Origin: Halomicrobium katesii DSM 19301
Lineage (GTDB): Archaea > Halobacteriota > Halobacteria > Halobacteriales > Haloarculaceae
Length of the DNA: 64,000 nt
Direction of reading: 5' to 3'
Assembly: GCF_000379085.1 (NCBI RefSeq)
Contig: NZ_KB905378.1
Span: 1,572,327 to 1,636,326 of the forward strand
Of this stretch, positions 51,224-61,126 are shown piece after piece; the first letter of the stretch is position 1, and every line of letters starts with the position of its first letter. A program made the translations under genes and the position numbers. The notes under the pieces were generated by a model that worked only from the letters and a program-made list of their open reading frames with translations, did no database searches and had not been told where the DNA came from.

Positions 51224-51872
51224 CGCGGGTCAAGGTCTGTGGAATCACTCGTCGCGAGGACCGCGAGGCCGTCGTCGCCGCGGGCGCAGACGCGATTGGT
51301 GTCATCAACGGCGTCAGCGTGGACACGCCCCGCGAGGTCGACGACGAGACCGCGGCCGCGCTCGTGGCCGGCGTGCCACCGCTCGTGACGAGCGTGCTGG
51401 TGACGATGCCCGAGGCCGTCCAGTCCGTGGCCCGCCGCGTCGAGACCGTCCAGCCAGACGTGGTGCAGGTCCACGACGGGTTGACCCCGACACAGCTGGG
51501 CGCGCTCCGACGGCGCGTCGACGCGAAGCTGGTGGCCGTCGTCGACGCCGAACACGCCGAGATCGAGGCGTACGCCGACGCCGCGGACGCCCTCCTCGTG
51601 GACTCGGTCGACGCCGAGGGCGGCGGCGGCACCGGCGAGACCCACGACTGGGATCGGACGCGCGAGATCGTCGACACGCTGGACGCGCCGGTCGTCCTCG
51701 CGGGGGGCCTCACCCCCGAGAACGTGGCCGACGCCGTCGGGACGGTCCGGCCGTTCGGCGTCGACGTGGCCTCCGGAGTGGAGGCCGAAGGCGGCGTGAA
51801 GGACCACGACGCGGTCAGGGCGTTCGTCCGGCAGGCGAAGCGCGCCGACGCCGCGGCCGTGGAGGCGGGACA

Positions 51873-51876
<4 letters not shown>
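51220..51876 (+). CDS. trpF: Phosphoribosylanthranilate isomerase
   Basis: Catalyses the Amadori rearrangement of phosphoribosylanthranilate, third step of tryptophan synthesis. 218 residues forming one TIM barrel. Catalytic Cys in VKVCGITR (residues 4-11), DALLVDSVD, APVVLAGGLTPENV, then FGVDVASGVE phosphate loop. Coupled to trpD and trpE by four-base overlaps. Confidence 0.96.
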
Positions 51877-53488
<1,612 letters not shown>

Positions 53489-53492
<4 letters not shown>

Positions 53493-54109
53493 GCGGCGAC
53501 GAGGCGGCCGACGACGACCGGCCGCTCGTGCTCTTTATCGACAACTTCGACTCCTTTACTTACAACCTCGTCGAGTACGTCTCGGAACACGCCGACACCG
53601 AGGTCCTGCGCAACACCGCGACGCTCGCCGAGGTGCGGGCCGTCGACCCGGACGCCATCATCATTTCCCCCGGTCCGGGCCACCCGAAGAACGACCGCGA
53701 CGTGGGCGTCACGATGGACGTGCTACGAGAAGTCAGCCCCGAAGTCCCGACGCTCGGCGTCTGTCTGGGGCTGGAGGCCGCCGTCTACGAGTACGGCGGA
53801 ACGGTCGGCCGCGCGCCCGAACCGATCCACGGGAAGGCGTTCCCGATCGACCACGACGGCCAGGGCGTCTTCGCCGGACTCGAGCAGGGGTTCCAGGCCG
53901 GTCGCTACCACTCGCTGATCGCCGACGAGGTGCCCGACTGCTTCGACGTGACGGCCACGACCGGCGTGGCGACCGACGACGGGACGGTCGAACTAGTGAT
54001 GGGCGTCCGCCACCGCGAGTACCCCATCGAGGCGGTCCAGTTCCATCCCGAGTCGGTGCTGACCGCAGTCGGCCACGACCTCATCGAGAACTTTCTCGAC
54101 GGCCTCTGA
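53489..54109 (+). CDS. trpG: Anthranilate synthase component II (glutamine amidotransferase)
   Basis: Class I glutamine amidotransferase delivering ammonia to TrpE. 206 residues. Catalytic triad visible: Cys in LGVCLGLEAAVYEYGG, His and Glu in VQFHPESVLT. The oxyanion motif ISPGPGHP is present. Last gene of the operon, starting within the trpE stop (ATGA). A palindromic repeat (54134-54219) follows and may end the transcript. Confidence 0.95.
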
Positions 54110-54133
54110 ACCTGGCGGCGTCTGTCGACTCGA

Positions 54134-54219
54134 TCATACGGAAAGTTGTAGGTCTTTACCAGATCGACCGCACGCCGTCGTGCGGTCGACTGGGTAAGCG
54201 CCTACAACCGTCCGTATCA
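54134..54219. repeat. 86-bp TGATACGG palindromic repeat, copy 2 (inverted)
   Basis: Inverted relative to 47043-47128 and almost identical (three differences). It lies between the convergent trpG and small membrane-protein genes. Its terminal TGA (minus strand, 54217-54219) is the stop codon of the latter. The long hairpin makes it a good bidirectional terminator. Confidence 0.85.
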
Positions 54220-54399
54220 GAGCACGGAGATGCCGAACAGTCCGAGCAGGTAGAGCACGCCGACGGCGACCGCGGCGAGAACGACCAGTCGCCACGCGAA
54301 CTTGAGGACGATCCGCCCGATCAAGATCACGACAGCCAGCGCGGCGAGGCCGACCAGCAGGGCGGGGATCGTTCCGAACCCGCCGATAGTCAGGAGCAT
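54217..54399 (-). CDS. Small two-helix membrane protein
   Basis: 60 residues, nearly all hydrophobic: helix about 3-25, a short basic turn (RIVLKFAWR), helix about 37-58. Family not recognised. The stop codon is supplied by the terminus of the adjacent palindromic repeat (…ISVL then TGATACGG), so the original protein may have been longer. Confidence 0.6.
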   Translation of the reverse strand: MLLTIGGFGTIPALLVGLAALAVVILIGRIVLKFAWRLVVLAAVAVGVLYLLGLFGISVL

Positions 54400-54917
54400 A
54401 CTGGCCCATCGGCATATGCTTTGTCGCCGTGCTCGCTGGCCGCGCCGTCGCGCCGGGACACGGCGAACGTATCAGAAACAAAAAATGCAAGACTGAACGA
54501 CGACGGCGCGGCGCGATCGACCGGCGGACCTCGCCGGCCGTCCGCGGAATCTCCAGTCGAAACCCCCGACCATTTCGACTGAAATTTCGGCTCTCGTCTG
54601 GTGGTTTCTGGGAACCGTTTTTCACTTTCACTCCGGTCTCGCTCCATTAATATGCTATCGGCGTTTGCTATGTACCGTACAGCGAATCGCGTGCGCTGCC
54701 CGCTGGATCGTGGCTGATATTACCCACCAGTGATATTTCGCATAGCGTCGAAACCACCCGGCGGTCTGTCTCCCGTCGCGTGCCTACGGGGACACGTATC
54801 GCTGGGTATTTAACAGTCCGTACAAACACAACCGTCGTTACGAATGAGAGGATCTACACGCACTATCGAGAGGGGTATCGCCCGACAGACGGCCACTGTC
54901 GGCAGGAGGACCGAGGA
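54400..54917. other. Intergenic region with nrdJ promoter
   Basis: No convincing gene. AT-rich islands near 54476-54492 and 54640-54660 may be promoters for the small membrane protein and others. TATTTAA at 54807-54813 is the best TATA box for nrdJ, implying a leader of roughly 80 bases. A GGCCACTGTCGGCAGGAGG stretch at about 54892-54910 superficially recalls a B12 box. Confidence 0.5.
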
Positions 54918-57900
54918 ATGAGCGACGCAGGTGCAGGTGCCGACGAGGTACAGCTGCCGATCAAGCGGACGACCGGCGACACGCTCGAAGACCGACTCAC
55001 TGGCAACGCCTACCACAACATTCTGCCCGCCCGCTATCTCCGCAAGGACGCCGACGGCGAACTGATCGAACAGCAGGAGGATCTGTTCGATCGGGTCGGG
55101 ACAAACGTCGCCCTGGCCGAAGCCGTCTTCGAAGCCGACAAACGGGGCGTCGACGTGACGGTCACCCCGGACCAGCTCAAACCCGATCACCCGCGGCGCG
55201 ACGAACTCGCCGGGGAAGTGTTCGGCAAGGGAACCACCGTCGGCGACGACGCCGAGACCGAGCTGTCGGTGTACAACGTCAACAAGTTCGCGTACGACAC
55301 CGTCGTCCCCGAACTGCCCGACGAGCTACGAGACCACGTCGAGAACGTGGCCGGCGAGTTCCAGGACGCGATGGAGAACCTGTCGTTCATGCCGAACTCG
55401 CCGACGCTGATGAACGCCGGTGACGAACTCCAGCAGCTCTCGGCCTGTTTCGTCGACTCGCCCGACGACGACATCGACGACATCCACCAGACCGCCAAGG
55501 AGGCCGCACAGGTCTTCCAGTCGGGCGGTGGCATGGGCTATGCCTTCTGGCAACTGCGGCCGTACGGCGATCAGGTCGGCTCGACCGGCGGCATCGCTTC
55601 GGGCCCGATCACGTTCATGCGCACGTACGACCAGATGTGCGAGACGATCGCACAGGGTGGTGCCCGCCGTGGCGCTCAGATGGGCGTCATGCGGGTCTCG
55701 CACCCGGACGTCATCCAGTTCATCCACGCCAAGAACAAGGACGTCTCGCTGGCCGAGACCCTGCGACTGAACGACCCCGACGACTTCACGCACAACTCCT
55801 TCGCCGAGGCCCTGGAGGAGGCCCGCGAACTCATCGACGAGGGCGGCAAAGTCCCGAAGCACCTCCGCAACGCCGTCGAGGGTCACCTCTCGAACTTCAA
55901 CATCTCCGTCGGCATCACCGACGACTTCATGGACGCACTGGAGAACGGCGAGGAGTTCACGTTCACCAACCCGCGGACGAACGAGCCCCACGTCGCCACC
56001 GAGGAGACCCAGGAGCTGTACGAGATGTTCGACCTCGGCGAGTACGTCGAGGCCGGCGAAGTGCTGTCGATCCCCGCCGAGGAGCTCTGGGAGCGCATCA
56101 TCGGCGGCGCACACGAGAACGGCGAACCGGGCGTGATCTACCTCGAACGCGTCAACAAGCAACACTCCTTCGACGTGGAGGAACACCCCGACCACCGCAT
56201 CCTCGCGACGAATCCCTGCGGGGAGCAGCCGCTGGAGGAGTACGAGGCCTGTAACCTCGGACACATCAACCTCTCGACGCTGGCCGACCAGGACGCCCCC
56301 GACTGGCGTGTCTGGTCCGACGCCCACGCCGACGAGTACGACGCGCTCGAAGACGCCGTCGATGCCTTCCTCGACGACGCGCTGGACAACGAGGAGTTCC
56401 AGCGCCGCATCGAGCTGGGCACGCGCTTCCTCGAAAACGTCGTCACGATGTCGGACTTCCCGGTCGAGAAAATCGAGGAGAAGGTCCGAGAGATGCGCAA
56501 GATCGGGCTGGGCATCATGGGACTGGCCCAGCTGTACATCCAGCTCGGGGTCAAGTACGGCTCCGAGGAGGGCGACGAGATCGCCCGCCAGATCATGCGC
56601 CAGATCAACCACGGCTCGAAGTGGGCCAGCCACGAACTCGCGGAGGATCGGGGGACCTTCGACGAGTGGGACAACTCCAAGTACGCGGACCCGACGGCCT
56701 ACCGCGAGTGGTTCGAGTCCCAGACCGGCCTCGACGCCGACGAGTGGGCCGACGGCTTCCCGATCCGCAACCACAACACCACCACGATCGCGCCGACGGG
56801 CACCACCTCGATGGTGGGCAACACCACCGGCGGCTGTGAGCCGATCTACAACGTCGCCTACTACAAGAACGTCTCCGACGACGTGCAAGGCGACGAGATG
56901 CTCGTCGAGTTCGACGACTACTTCCTGCGCGTGCTGGAGGAGAACGGCATCGACGTCGATGCCGTCAAGGAGGAGGCCCAAGAGCAGATGGCCGACAACG
57001 CCTTCGACGGCGTCGACGGCCTGACGACGGTGCCCGACGCAATCGGCGAGCTGTTCGTCACGACCGGCGACCTCACGCCGAAAGAACACGCCGGCATCCA
57101 GTGTGCCTGCCAGCAGGGCGTCGACTCCGCGATCTCGAAGACGGTCAACGCGCCAAACGACTCCACGACCGAGGACGCCCGGGAAGTGTTCGAGTACATC
57201 TACGAGCACGGCGGCAAGGGCGTCACCTACTACCGCGACGGCACCCGCAGCAAGCAGGTGCTGACGACGCGGGCCCAGAACACCGAGTTCGCAGACATGG
57301 ACGAGGGCGAGATCGTCGCCCAGATCGAGGAGGTCTTCGACGGCATCGAGGGCTTCCTCGAACACGAGGCCGTCCAAGACGCACTCGATCAGCAGGTCGA
57401 GTCGCTGCTGGAAGTGGCCGACGGCGAGCAGCCCGAGACCAGCCCGTTCGCCGAGAAGCAGAGCCGACCGGACGTGCTCCACGGCGTCACCCAGCGCATC
57501 GACACCGGCTACGGGAAGCTGTACGTCAACATCAACGAGGACCCCGAGCGGGAACGGCCCTTCGAGCTGTTCGCCAACATCGGGAACTCCGGCGGCTTTA
57601 CGGCCTCCTTCACCGAGGCCCTGGCCAAGACCATCTCGACGGCGCTCCGTTCGGGCGTCGATCCCAAGGAGATCGCAGACGAACTGCAGGGCATCCGCTC
57701 GCCCAAGGTCGCCTGGGACAAGGGCGAACAGATCCAGTCGATCCCCGACGCCATCGGCACGGCGATGCGTCGCTATCTCGACGACGAGATCGACAAGGCG
57801 TACCCGGACCAGGCCACGCTCGAACAGACCGCCGAAGACGAGGCGGGCAGTGCGGATCCGAACGTGCCCGAGACCGACGGCGGTGCCGTCACCCCCGACA

Positions 57901-58079
57901 GTTCGGCCACGGACGCGGCGGGCACAGAACCGTCGTCGCCGGGCGAGGCCACCGACGCCGACCAGCAGGAACTGATCGACGCGGGCGAGAATCCGGAGTG
58001 TCCGGAGTGTAGCTCGCTGTCGCTGTACTACTCCGAAGGCTGCAAGACCTGCGAGTCCTGTGGCTGGTCGGAGTGTTGA
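54918..58079 (+). CDS. nrdJ: Adenosylcobalamin-dependent ribonucleotide reductase (class II)
   Basis: Reduces ribonucleotides to deoxyribonucleotides in the cytosol using coenzyme B12. About 1053 residues. Active-site features: SACFVDSP (redox Cys), NPCGEQPLEEYEACNLG (radical Cys and catalytic Glu), CACQQGVDSAISKTVNAP. It ends in the zinc-ribbon tail CPECSSLSLYYSEGCKTCESCG typical of long NrdJ, with an acidic linker before it. ATG at 54918 gives the usual MSDAGAGADEVQLPIKR start; 46 codons of upstream open frame include the TATA box and are excluded. Needs cobalt, cf. the cbi operon. Confidence 0.95.
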   Translation: MSDAGAGADEVQLPIKRTTGDTLEDRLTGNAYHNILPARYLRKDADGELIEQQEDLFDRVGTNVALAEAVFEADKRGVDVTVTPDQLKPDHPRRDELAGEVFGKGTTVGDDAETELSVYNVNKFAYDTVVPELPDELRDHVENVAGEFQDAMENLSFMPNSPTLMNAGDELQQLSACFVDSPDDDIDDIHQTAKEAAQVFQSGGGMGYAFWQLRPYGDQVGSTGGIASGPITFMRTYDQMCETIAQGGARRGAQMGVMRVSHPDVIQFIHAKNKDVSLAETLRLNDPDDFTHNSFAEALEEARELIDEGGKVPKHLRNAVEGHLSNFNISVGITDDFMDALENGEEFTFTNPRTNEPHVATEETQELYEMFDLGEYVEAGEVLSIPAEELWERIIGGAHENGEPGVIYLERVNKQHSFDVEEHPDHRILATNPCGEQPLEEYEACNLGHINLSTLADQDAPDWRVWSDAHADEYDALEDAVDAFLDDALDNEEFQRRIELGTRFLENVVTMSDFPVEKIEEKVREMRKIGLGIMGLAQLYIQLGVKYGSEEGDEIARQIMRQINHGSKWASHELAEDRGTFDEWDNSKYADPTAYREWFESQTGLDADEWADGFPIRNHNTTTIAPTGTTSMVGNTTGGCEPIYNVAYYKNVSDDVQGDEMLVEFDDYFLRVLEENGIDVDAVKEEAQEQMADNAFDGVDGLTTVPDAIGELFVTTGDLTPKEHAGIQCACQQGVDSAISKTVNAPNDSTTEDAREVFEYIYEHGGKGVTYYRDGTRSKQVLTTRAQNTEFADMDEGEIVAQIEEVFDGIEGFLEHEAVQDALDQQVESLLEVADGEQPETSPFAEKQSRPDVLHGVTQRIDTGYGKLYVNINEDPERERPFELFANIGNSGGFTASFTEALAKTISTALRSGVDPKEIADELQGIRSPKVAWDKGEQIQSIPDAIGTAMRRYLDDEIDKAYPDQATLEQTAEDEAGSADPNVPETDGGAVTPDSSATDAAGTEPSSPGEATDADQQELIDAGENPECPECSSLSLYYSEGCKTCESCGWSEC

Positions 58080-58336
58080 GGATCTGACTGCGGATCTCTG
58101 TGGCCGACCGTCGGCCACACCCGGGGCCAAGAGCGTGTGACACTCTCGGTTCACGACGTTGCCGTTCTTTTTCGATCGAGGCGACTGGCTGACTGTTTAC
58201 ACGACGCTGATACACAACTGGCCGGTTCCTGAACACACACCCGAAAGCACGATTAACCGCCGCTCGGTCGTCGTTCTGGTGTAGACATGGACAGTACCCC
58301 CTACCGACGCGGCCGTCCCGAACGGAGGGTGCGCCC

Positions 58337-59161
58337 GTGAGTCTGCTCCGGCGGTTTGGCTTCGTCGTCCGGTCGTGGCTCGACGCCCTGTTGAACCGCG
58401 TCGAAGACCCCGTCGCAGAACTGATACTGCCGGCTGTAACTGTTTCAAGATATTCGCGACAACGGGGTCGCGAAATCCTATACAGACTTACAGCCGGCAG
58501 TATGAACTCCTCCTACGAACAACTCCGAGACGAGCTCCAGGAGATCAACCGCGGCATCGCCGACCTCACCACCCAGAAGAAGCGCCTGGAGATGCACCGC
58601 GAACGCCTGCGGGCGGCCGTCGAGAAGTACGACGAGCAGAGTCAGGATGCACTCCGACAGGAGCGCGAGGACCTGGCCAGACGCGCCCTGGAGAAGAAAC
58701 ACGCGACGAGCGATCAGCTCGCTGGGCTGGACGAACAGATCGACCGACTGCAGGCGACGCAGGACCAGCTCGTCCAGCGCCAGATCGAACTCCGGGGACG
58801 GATCGAGGGGTTCCGGACCCACAAAGAGACGCTGAAGGCGCGCCACGAAGCGGCCGAGGCGTCGGCCCGCGTCGCCGAGGCGTTCACCGGGGTCGGCGGC
58901 GACATGGCTGACGTGAACCGTGCAATCGAGCGTGCGACCGAACGGACCGAGCAGATGGAGGCCAGAGCGGCCGCGCTCGAAGAGCTCGAAGCGAGCGGTG
59001 CGCTCGACGACGTGCTCGCAGAGGGCGACGAGATCGACCGGGAACTGGACCGACGCTCGACCGAACAGCGGGTCGATCGCGAACTCGATCAGCTGAAGAC
59101 CCGGCTGGGGCACGAGACCGAGCGGTCCCAGAGCGTCGACGTGGACGAAGCAGCGAGCTAA
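58337..59161 (+). CDS. PspA/IM30 (Vipp1)-like membrane-stress protein with repeat-derived insert
   Basis: Coiled-coil peripheral membrane protein of 274 residues that in this family assembles on stressed membranes. An N-terminal amphipathic helix (LLRRFGFVVRSWLDALLNR) is followed by the PspA coiled coil (YEQLRDELQEINRGIADLTT, then RAIERATERTEQMEARAAAL). Residues 30-56 are encoded by an in-frame 80-bp palindromic repeat at the junction between the amphipathic helix and the coiled coil. Removing 81 bases restores a normal PspA sequence (...DPVAELNSSYEQL...). The GTG start fits the helix; ATG at the repeat end (58502) is a possible alternative without the helix. Confidence 0.85.
   Translation: MSLLRRFGFVVRSWLDALLNRVEDPVAELILPAVTVSRYSRQRGREILYRLTAGSMNSSYEQLRDELQEINRGIADLTTQKKRLEMHRERLRAAVEKYDEQSQDALRQEREDLARRALEKKHATSDQLAGLDEQIDRLQATQDQLVQRQIELRGRIEGFRTHKETLKARHEAAEASARVAEAFTGVGGDMADVNRAIERATERTEQMEARAAALEELEASGALDDVLAEGDEIDRELDRRSTEQRVDRELDQLKTRLGHETERSQSVDVDEAAS
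58424..58503. repeat. TGATACTG-family repeat inside the PspA-like gene
   Basis: 80 bp from ATACTGCCGGCTGTAA to TTACAGCCGGCAGTAT, inner hairpin GCGACAACGGGGTCGC. Open in the frame used by the gene. Flanked by CTG and GAAC. A full-length relative of 30146-30225 lying in the same orientation relative to its host gene but read in a different frame. Confidence 0.85.
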
Positions 59162-59196
59162 CCCGCCGTGTCGCGCGGTTCCGTTCGCTGGAGGGG

Positions 59197-60714
59197 CTAC
59201 TCCACCGTCCTCGACACCCATCCGCTGGGGCCGTTGGGGAAGGCCTCGCGTTCGGTCTCGGGCTGGACCGTCCCGTCGGCCTCGATCGCGCGGGCGACGA
59301 CCTCGTGTTTCCCGTCCGGCGGTTCGTACTCGAAGGCCCACTGTCGCCACACGTCCGGCGCGTGTGGCGTCTCGCCGGGCTCGCCGGCCCAGTCGACCGA
59401 CTCGACGAGGGGATCGGAGAGTCGCGCCTCCGACCAACTGTCGCCGCCGTCAGTCGAGACTTCGACGGCCGAGACGCCACGCGTCCCGGCGTAGGCGTGG
59501 CCGCCGACCTGCACGCGGCCGTCTGGCAGCGTGTTCTGGGCGTGGATCTTCGCGACGGTCTCGACCGGTCCGGTGCCGTGCCAGCCACGTTCCTCCCAGT
59601 ACCCCTCCGCATCGCGGTCGATCACCTCGATCTCGGTGATCCACTTGACGTTGATCTCGCCCCAGTGGCCGGGCACCAGCGCCCGGGCCGGGTAGCCGTG
59701 GCCCTGTGGCAGCGCGCGGCCGTTCATCCGGTAGGCCAGCATCGCGCCGTTGAGCGCGTCGATGGGGAACACCTGGTAGTAGTCGTCGGCGGCGTGGACC
59801 CGCACGCAGTCACAGTCGCTCTCGGGGCCGGCTCGGTCCAGCAGCGTCCGGACGGGAACGCCGGTCCAGAGGGCGTTGTCCATCTTCGTCCCGTTGAGCG
59901 ATTCGCCGACACAGCGCAGCGTGTGAAACTCCGTCCGTGCGTCCATCGACCGGAGCCGCTCGTAGTCGACCGTGATCTCCTCCTCGACCGAGCCGGTCAC
60001 CGAGAGGGTCCACTGGGTCGCGTCGACCTCGGGATCGACGGCGTTGATGTCGACGCTGAAGAACGCGTCGCTCACGAGCGGTTCGAGCCCGTCGACGGCC
60101 AGCGACTGGTCTGCAGCCGTTTCGAGTGCCTCACGCACTGCCGGACTGGCGTCGTCCGGAATCGTCGCGGTCGGCTGGCTGGTGTCGTCGGTCAGGACGG
60201 TCGCGACGACGCCGACTCCGGCCGCCGTCCCCAGCGACGCGAGGACGCGCCGACGGTCGGGATTCGTCGCGCCGCGAGCCGGAAGCGAGCCCGACAGCCC
60301 CGCGAGGCCGAGTGTGAGAGCCGCTCCGACTGCGGCACCACCGCCGGAAGGGACAGAGCCCGTGAGCAGCGTCGCGACGCCGAAGACGACGCCACCGGCG
60401 ACGACGGGTCCGACGGCGCGGTTGGCGAGTCGATCCCCGAGCCTGCCGGCGACGCGTGCGACCGCGGCGACGACACAGACAGCCACGAGCGCGGCGGCGA
60501 CGAGGTTCAGCCGCTGGCCGAGCGAACCGAGAAACTGGATCGCCAGCGAGACCACAGCGCCGGGCATCCGCCGGGCCAGCCACCGCTCGATCGGTGACGC
60601 GACGAACGACGGGGCGAAGCCGACGGCGGCGAGCGAGCCCACGACGGCCGCGACGCCGGCAAACAGCGCCACCGCATCGTCGGCCGACGGGCGAAAGCGA
60701 GCGAACCGTGTCAT
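59197..60714 (-). CDS. Sulfite-oxidase-like molybdopterin protein with N-terminal membrane domain
   Basis: 505 residues. Residues 1-150 contain four or five hydrophobic helices. Residues 200-505 are a molybdopterin oxidoreductase domain of the sulfite oxidase/YedY class: the molybdenum-ligand Cys is in FHTLRCVGESLNGTK, then PQGHGYPARALVPGHWG, and the C-terminal Mo-co dimerisation domain (HAYAGTRGVSAVEVSTDGG). ATG at 60714 was chosen; the longer open frame upstream crosses other genes. Substrate unknown. The membrane part probably anchors the enzyme and may pass electrons. Confidence 0.88.
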   Translation of the reverse strand: MTRFARFRPSADDAVALFAGVAAVVGSLAAVGFAPSFVASPIERWLARRMPGAVVSLAIQFLGSLGQRLNLVAAALVAVCVVAAVARVAGRLGDRLANRAVGPVVAGGVVFGVATLLTGSVPSGGGAAVGAALTLGLAGLSGSLPARGATNPDRRRVLASLGTAAGVGVVATVLTDDTSQPTATIPDDASPAVREALETAADQSLAVDGLEPLVSDAFFSVDINAVDPEVDATQWTLSVTGSVEEEITVDYERLRSMDARTEFHTLRCVGESLNGTKMDNALWTGVPVRTLLDRAGPESDCDCVRVHAADDYYQVFPIDALNGAMLAYRMNGRALPQGHGYPARALVPGHWGEINVKWITEIEVIDRDAEGYWEERGWHGTGPVETVAKIHAQNTLPDGRVQVGGHAYAGTRGVSAVEVSTDGGDSWSEARLSDPLVESVDWAGEPGETPHAPDVWRQWAFEYEPPDGKHEVVARAIEADGTVQPETEREAFPNGPSGWVSRTVE

Positions 60715-60825
60715 GCCCGTTGCTGGGGACACTACCCCCTTAACGGTTCTTCGGATTCCGTACCAAATTCGTCCGCGACGCCGAACGTCGACACGCTCTT
60801 TCCCGACCGCGCCCCAGAGCGTGTC

Positions 60826-60945
60826 ATGACCGAGACCGGTGGGCGGCCCTGTCCGATGTGCGAGACGCCCATGTACCACCGCCACTGCAAGTACGTCTGT
60901 CCCGTGCACGGTGTCGTGTACGACTGCGCCGACACGTTCTACTGA
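60826..60945 (+). CDS. Small zinc-finger protein (HVO_2523-like)
   Basis: 39 residues with CPMC (9-12), MYHRHC and CPVH, then VVYDCADTFY: enough Cys/His for a zinc site. The pattern is one I recall for the HVO_2523-type small zinc-finger family of haloarchaea. Function unknown. Its TGA stop (60943-60945) is the start of a TGATACG repeat. Confidence 0.75.
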   Translation: MTETGGRPCPMCETPMYHRHCKYVCPVHGVVYDCADTFY

Positions 60946-60970
60946 TACGCAACGACAACCGTCCGTATGA
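60943..60970. repeat. 28-bp short form of the TGATACGG repeat family
   Basis: TGATACGCAACGACAACCG then TCCGTATGA. It matches the inverted copy at 9745-9772 at 26 of 28 bases and shares termini with the 86-bp repeats. The first TGA is a stop codon and the last TGA begins the next degenerate repeat. Confidence 0.7.
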
Positions 60971-61040
60971 CACTGCCGACTGTCAGTCTGGGCCGATCTC
61001 GCGATCCCGGAGTCACGAGTCGCTCGAAACAGTGACAGTG
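60968..61040. repeat. TGATACTG-family repeat, degenerate copy
   Basis: TGACACTGCCGACTGTCAGTC at the left and CGAAACAGTGACAGTG at the right, with a GATCTCGCGATC core. Alignable to the intact copies but with many changes. It lies between the small zinc-finger gene and the histidine kinase; the rest of 61041-61126 holds only that kinase's AT-rich promoter. Confidence 0.5.
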
Positions 61041-61126
61041 CGACGACTGAGACCGACGCCGGCTCGTGGACCGTCATATCGACACAACTACACATTTTTA
61101 TACGGTGGGCGACAGAGACTGGTGTA

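Noticed and set aside
54880-54917. GCCACTGT and CAGGAGGACC before nrdJ resemble parts of a cobalamin riboswitch
   Set aside because: The spacing between the two blocks is far too short, the upstream conserved GGGAA/AATCC parts are missing, and the purine run is explained by a ribosome-binding site.
55326-58154. Long minus-strand open frame of 942 codons opposite nrdJ
   Set aside because: Shadow of the clear ribonucleotide reductase gene; no recognisable domain.
58418-58508. GAACT direct repeats flanking the repeat in the PspA-like gene as a target-site duplication
   Set aside because: Removing the element plus one GAACT would leave the gene out of frame, while removing 81 bases restores it. 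The other copy (30146) has no matching flank duplication.
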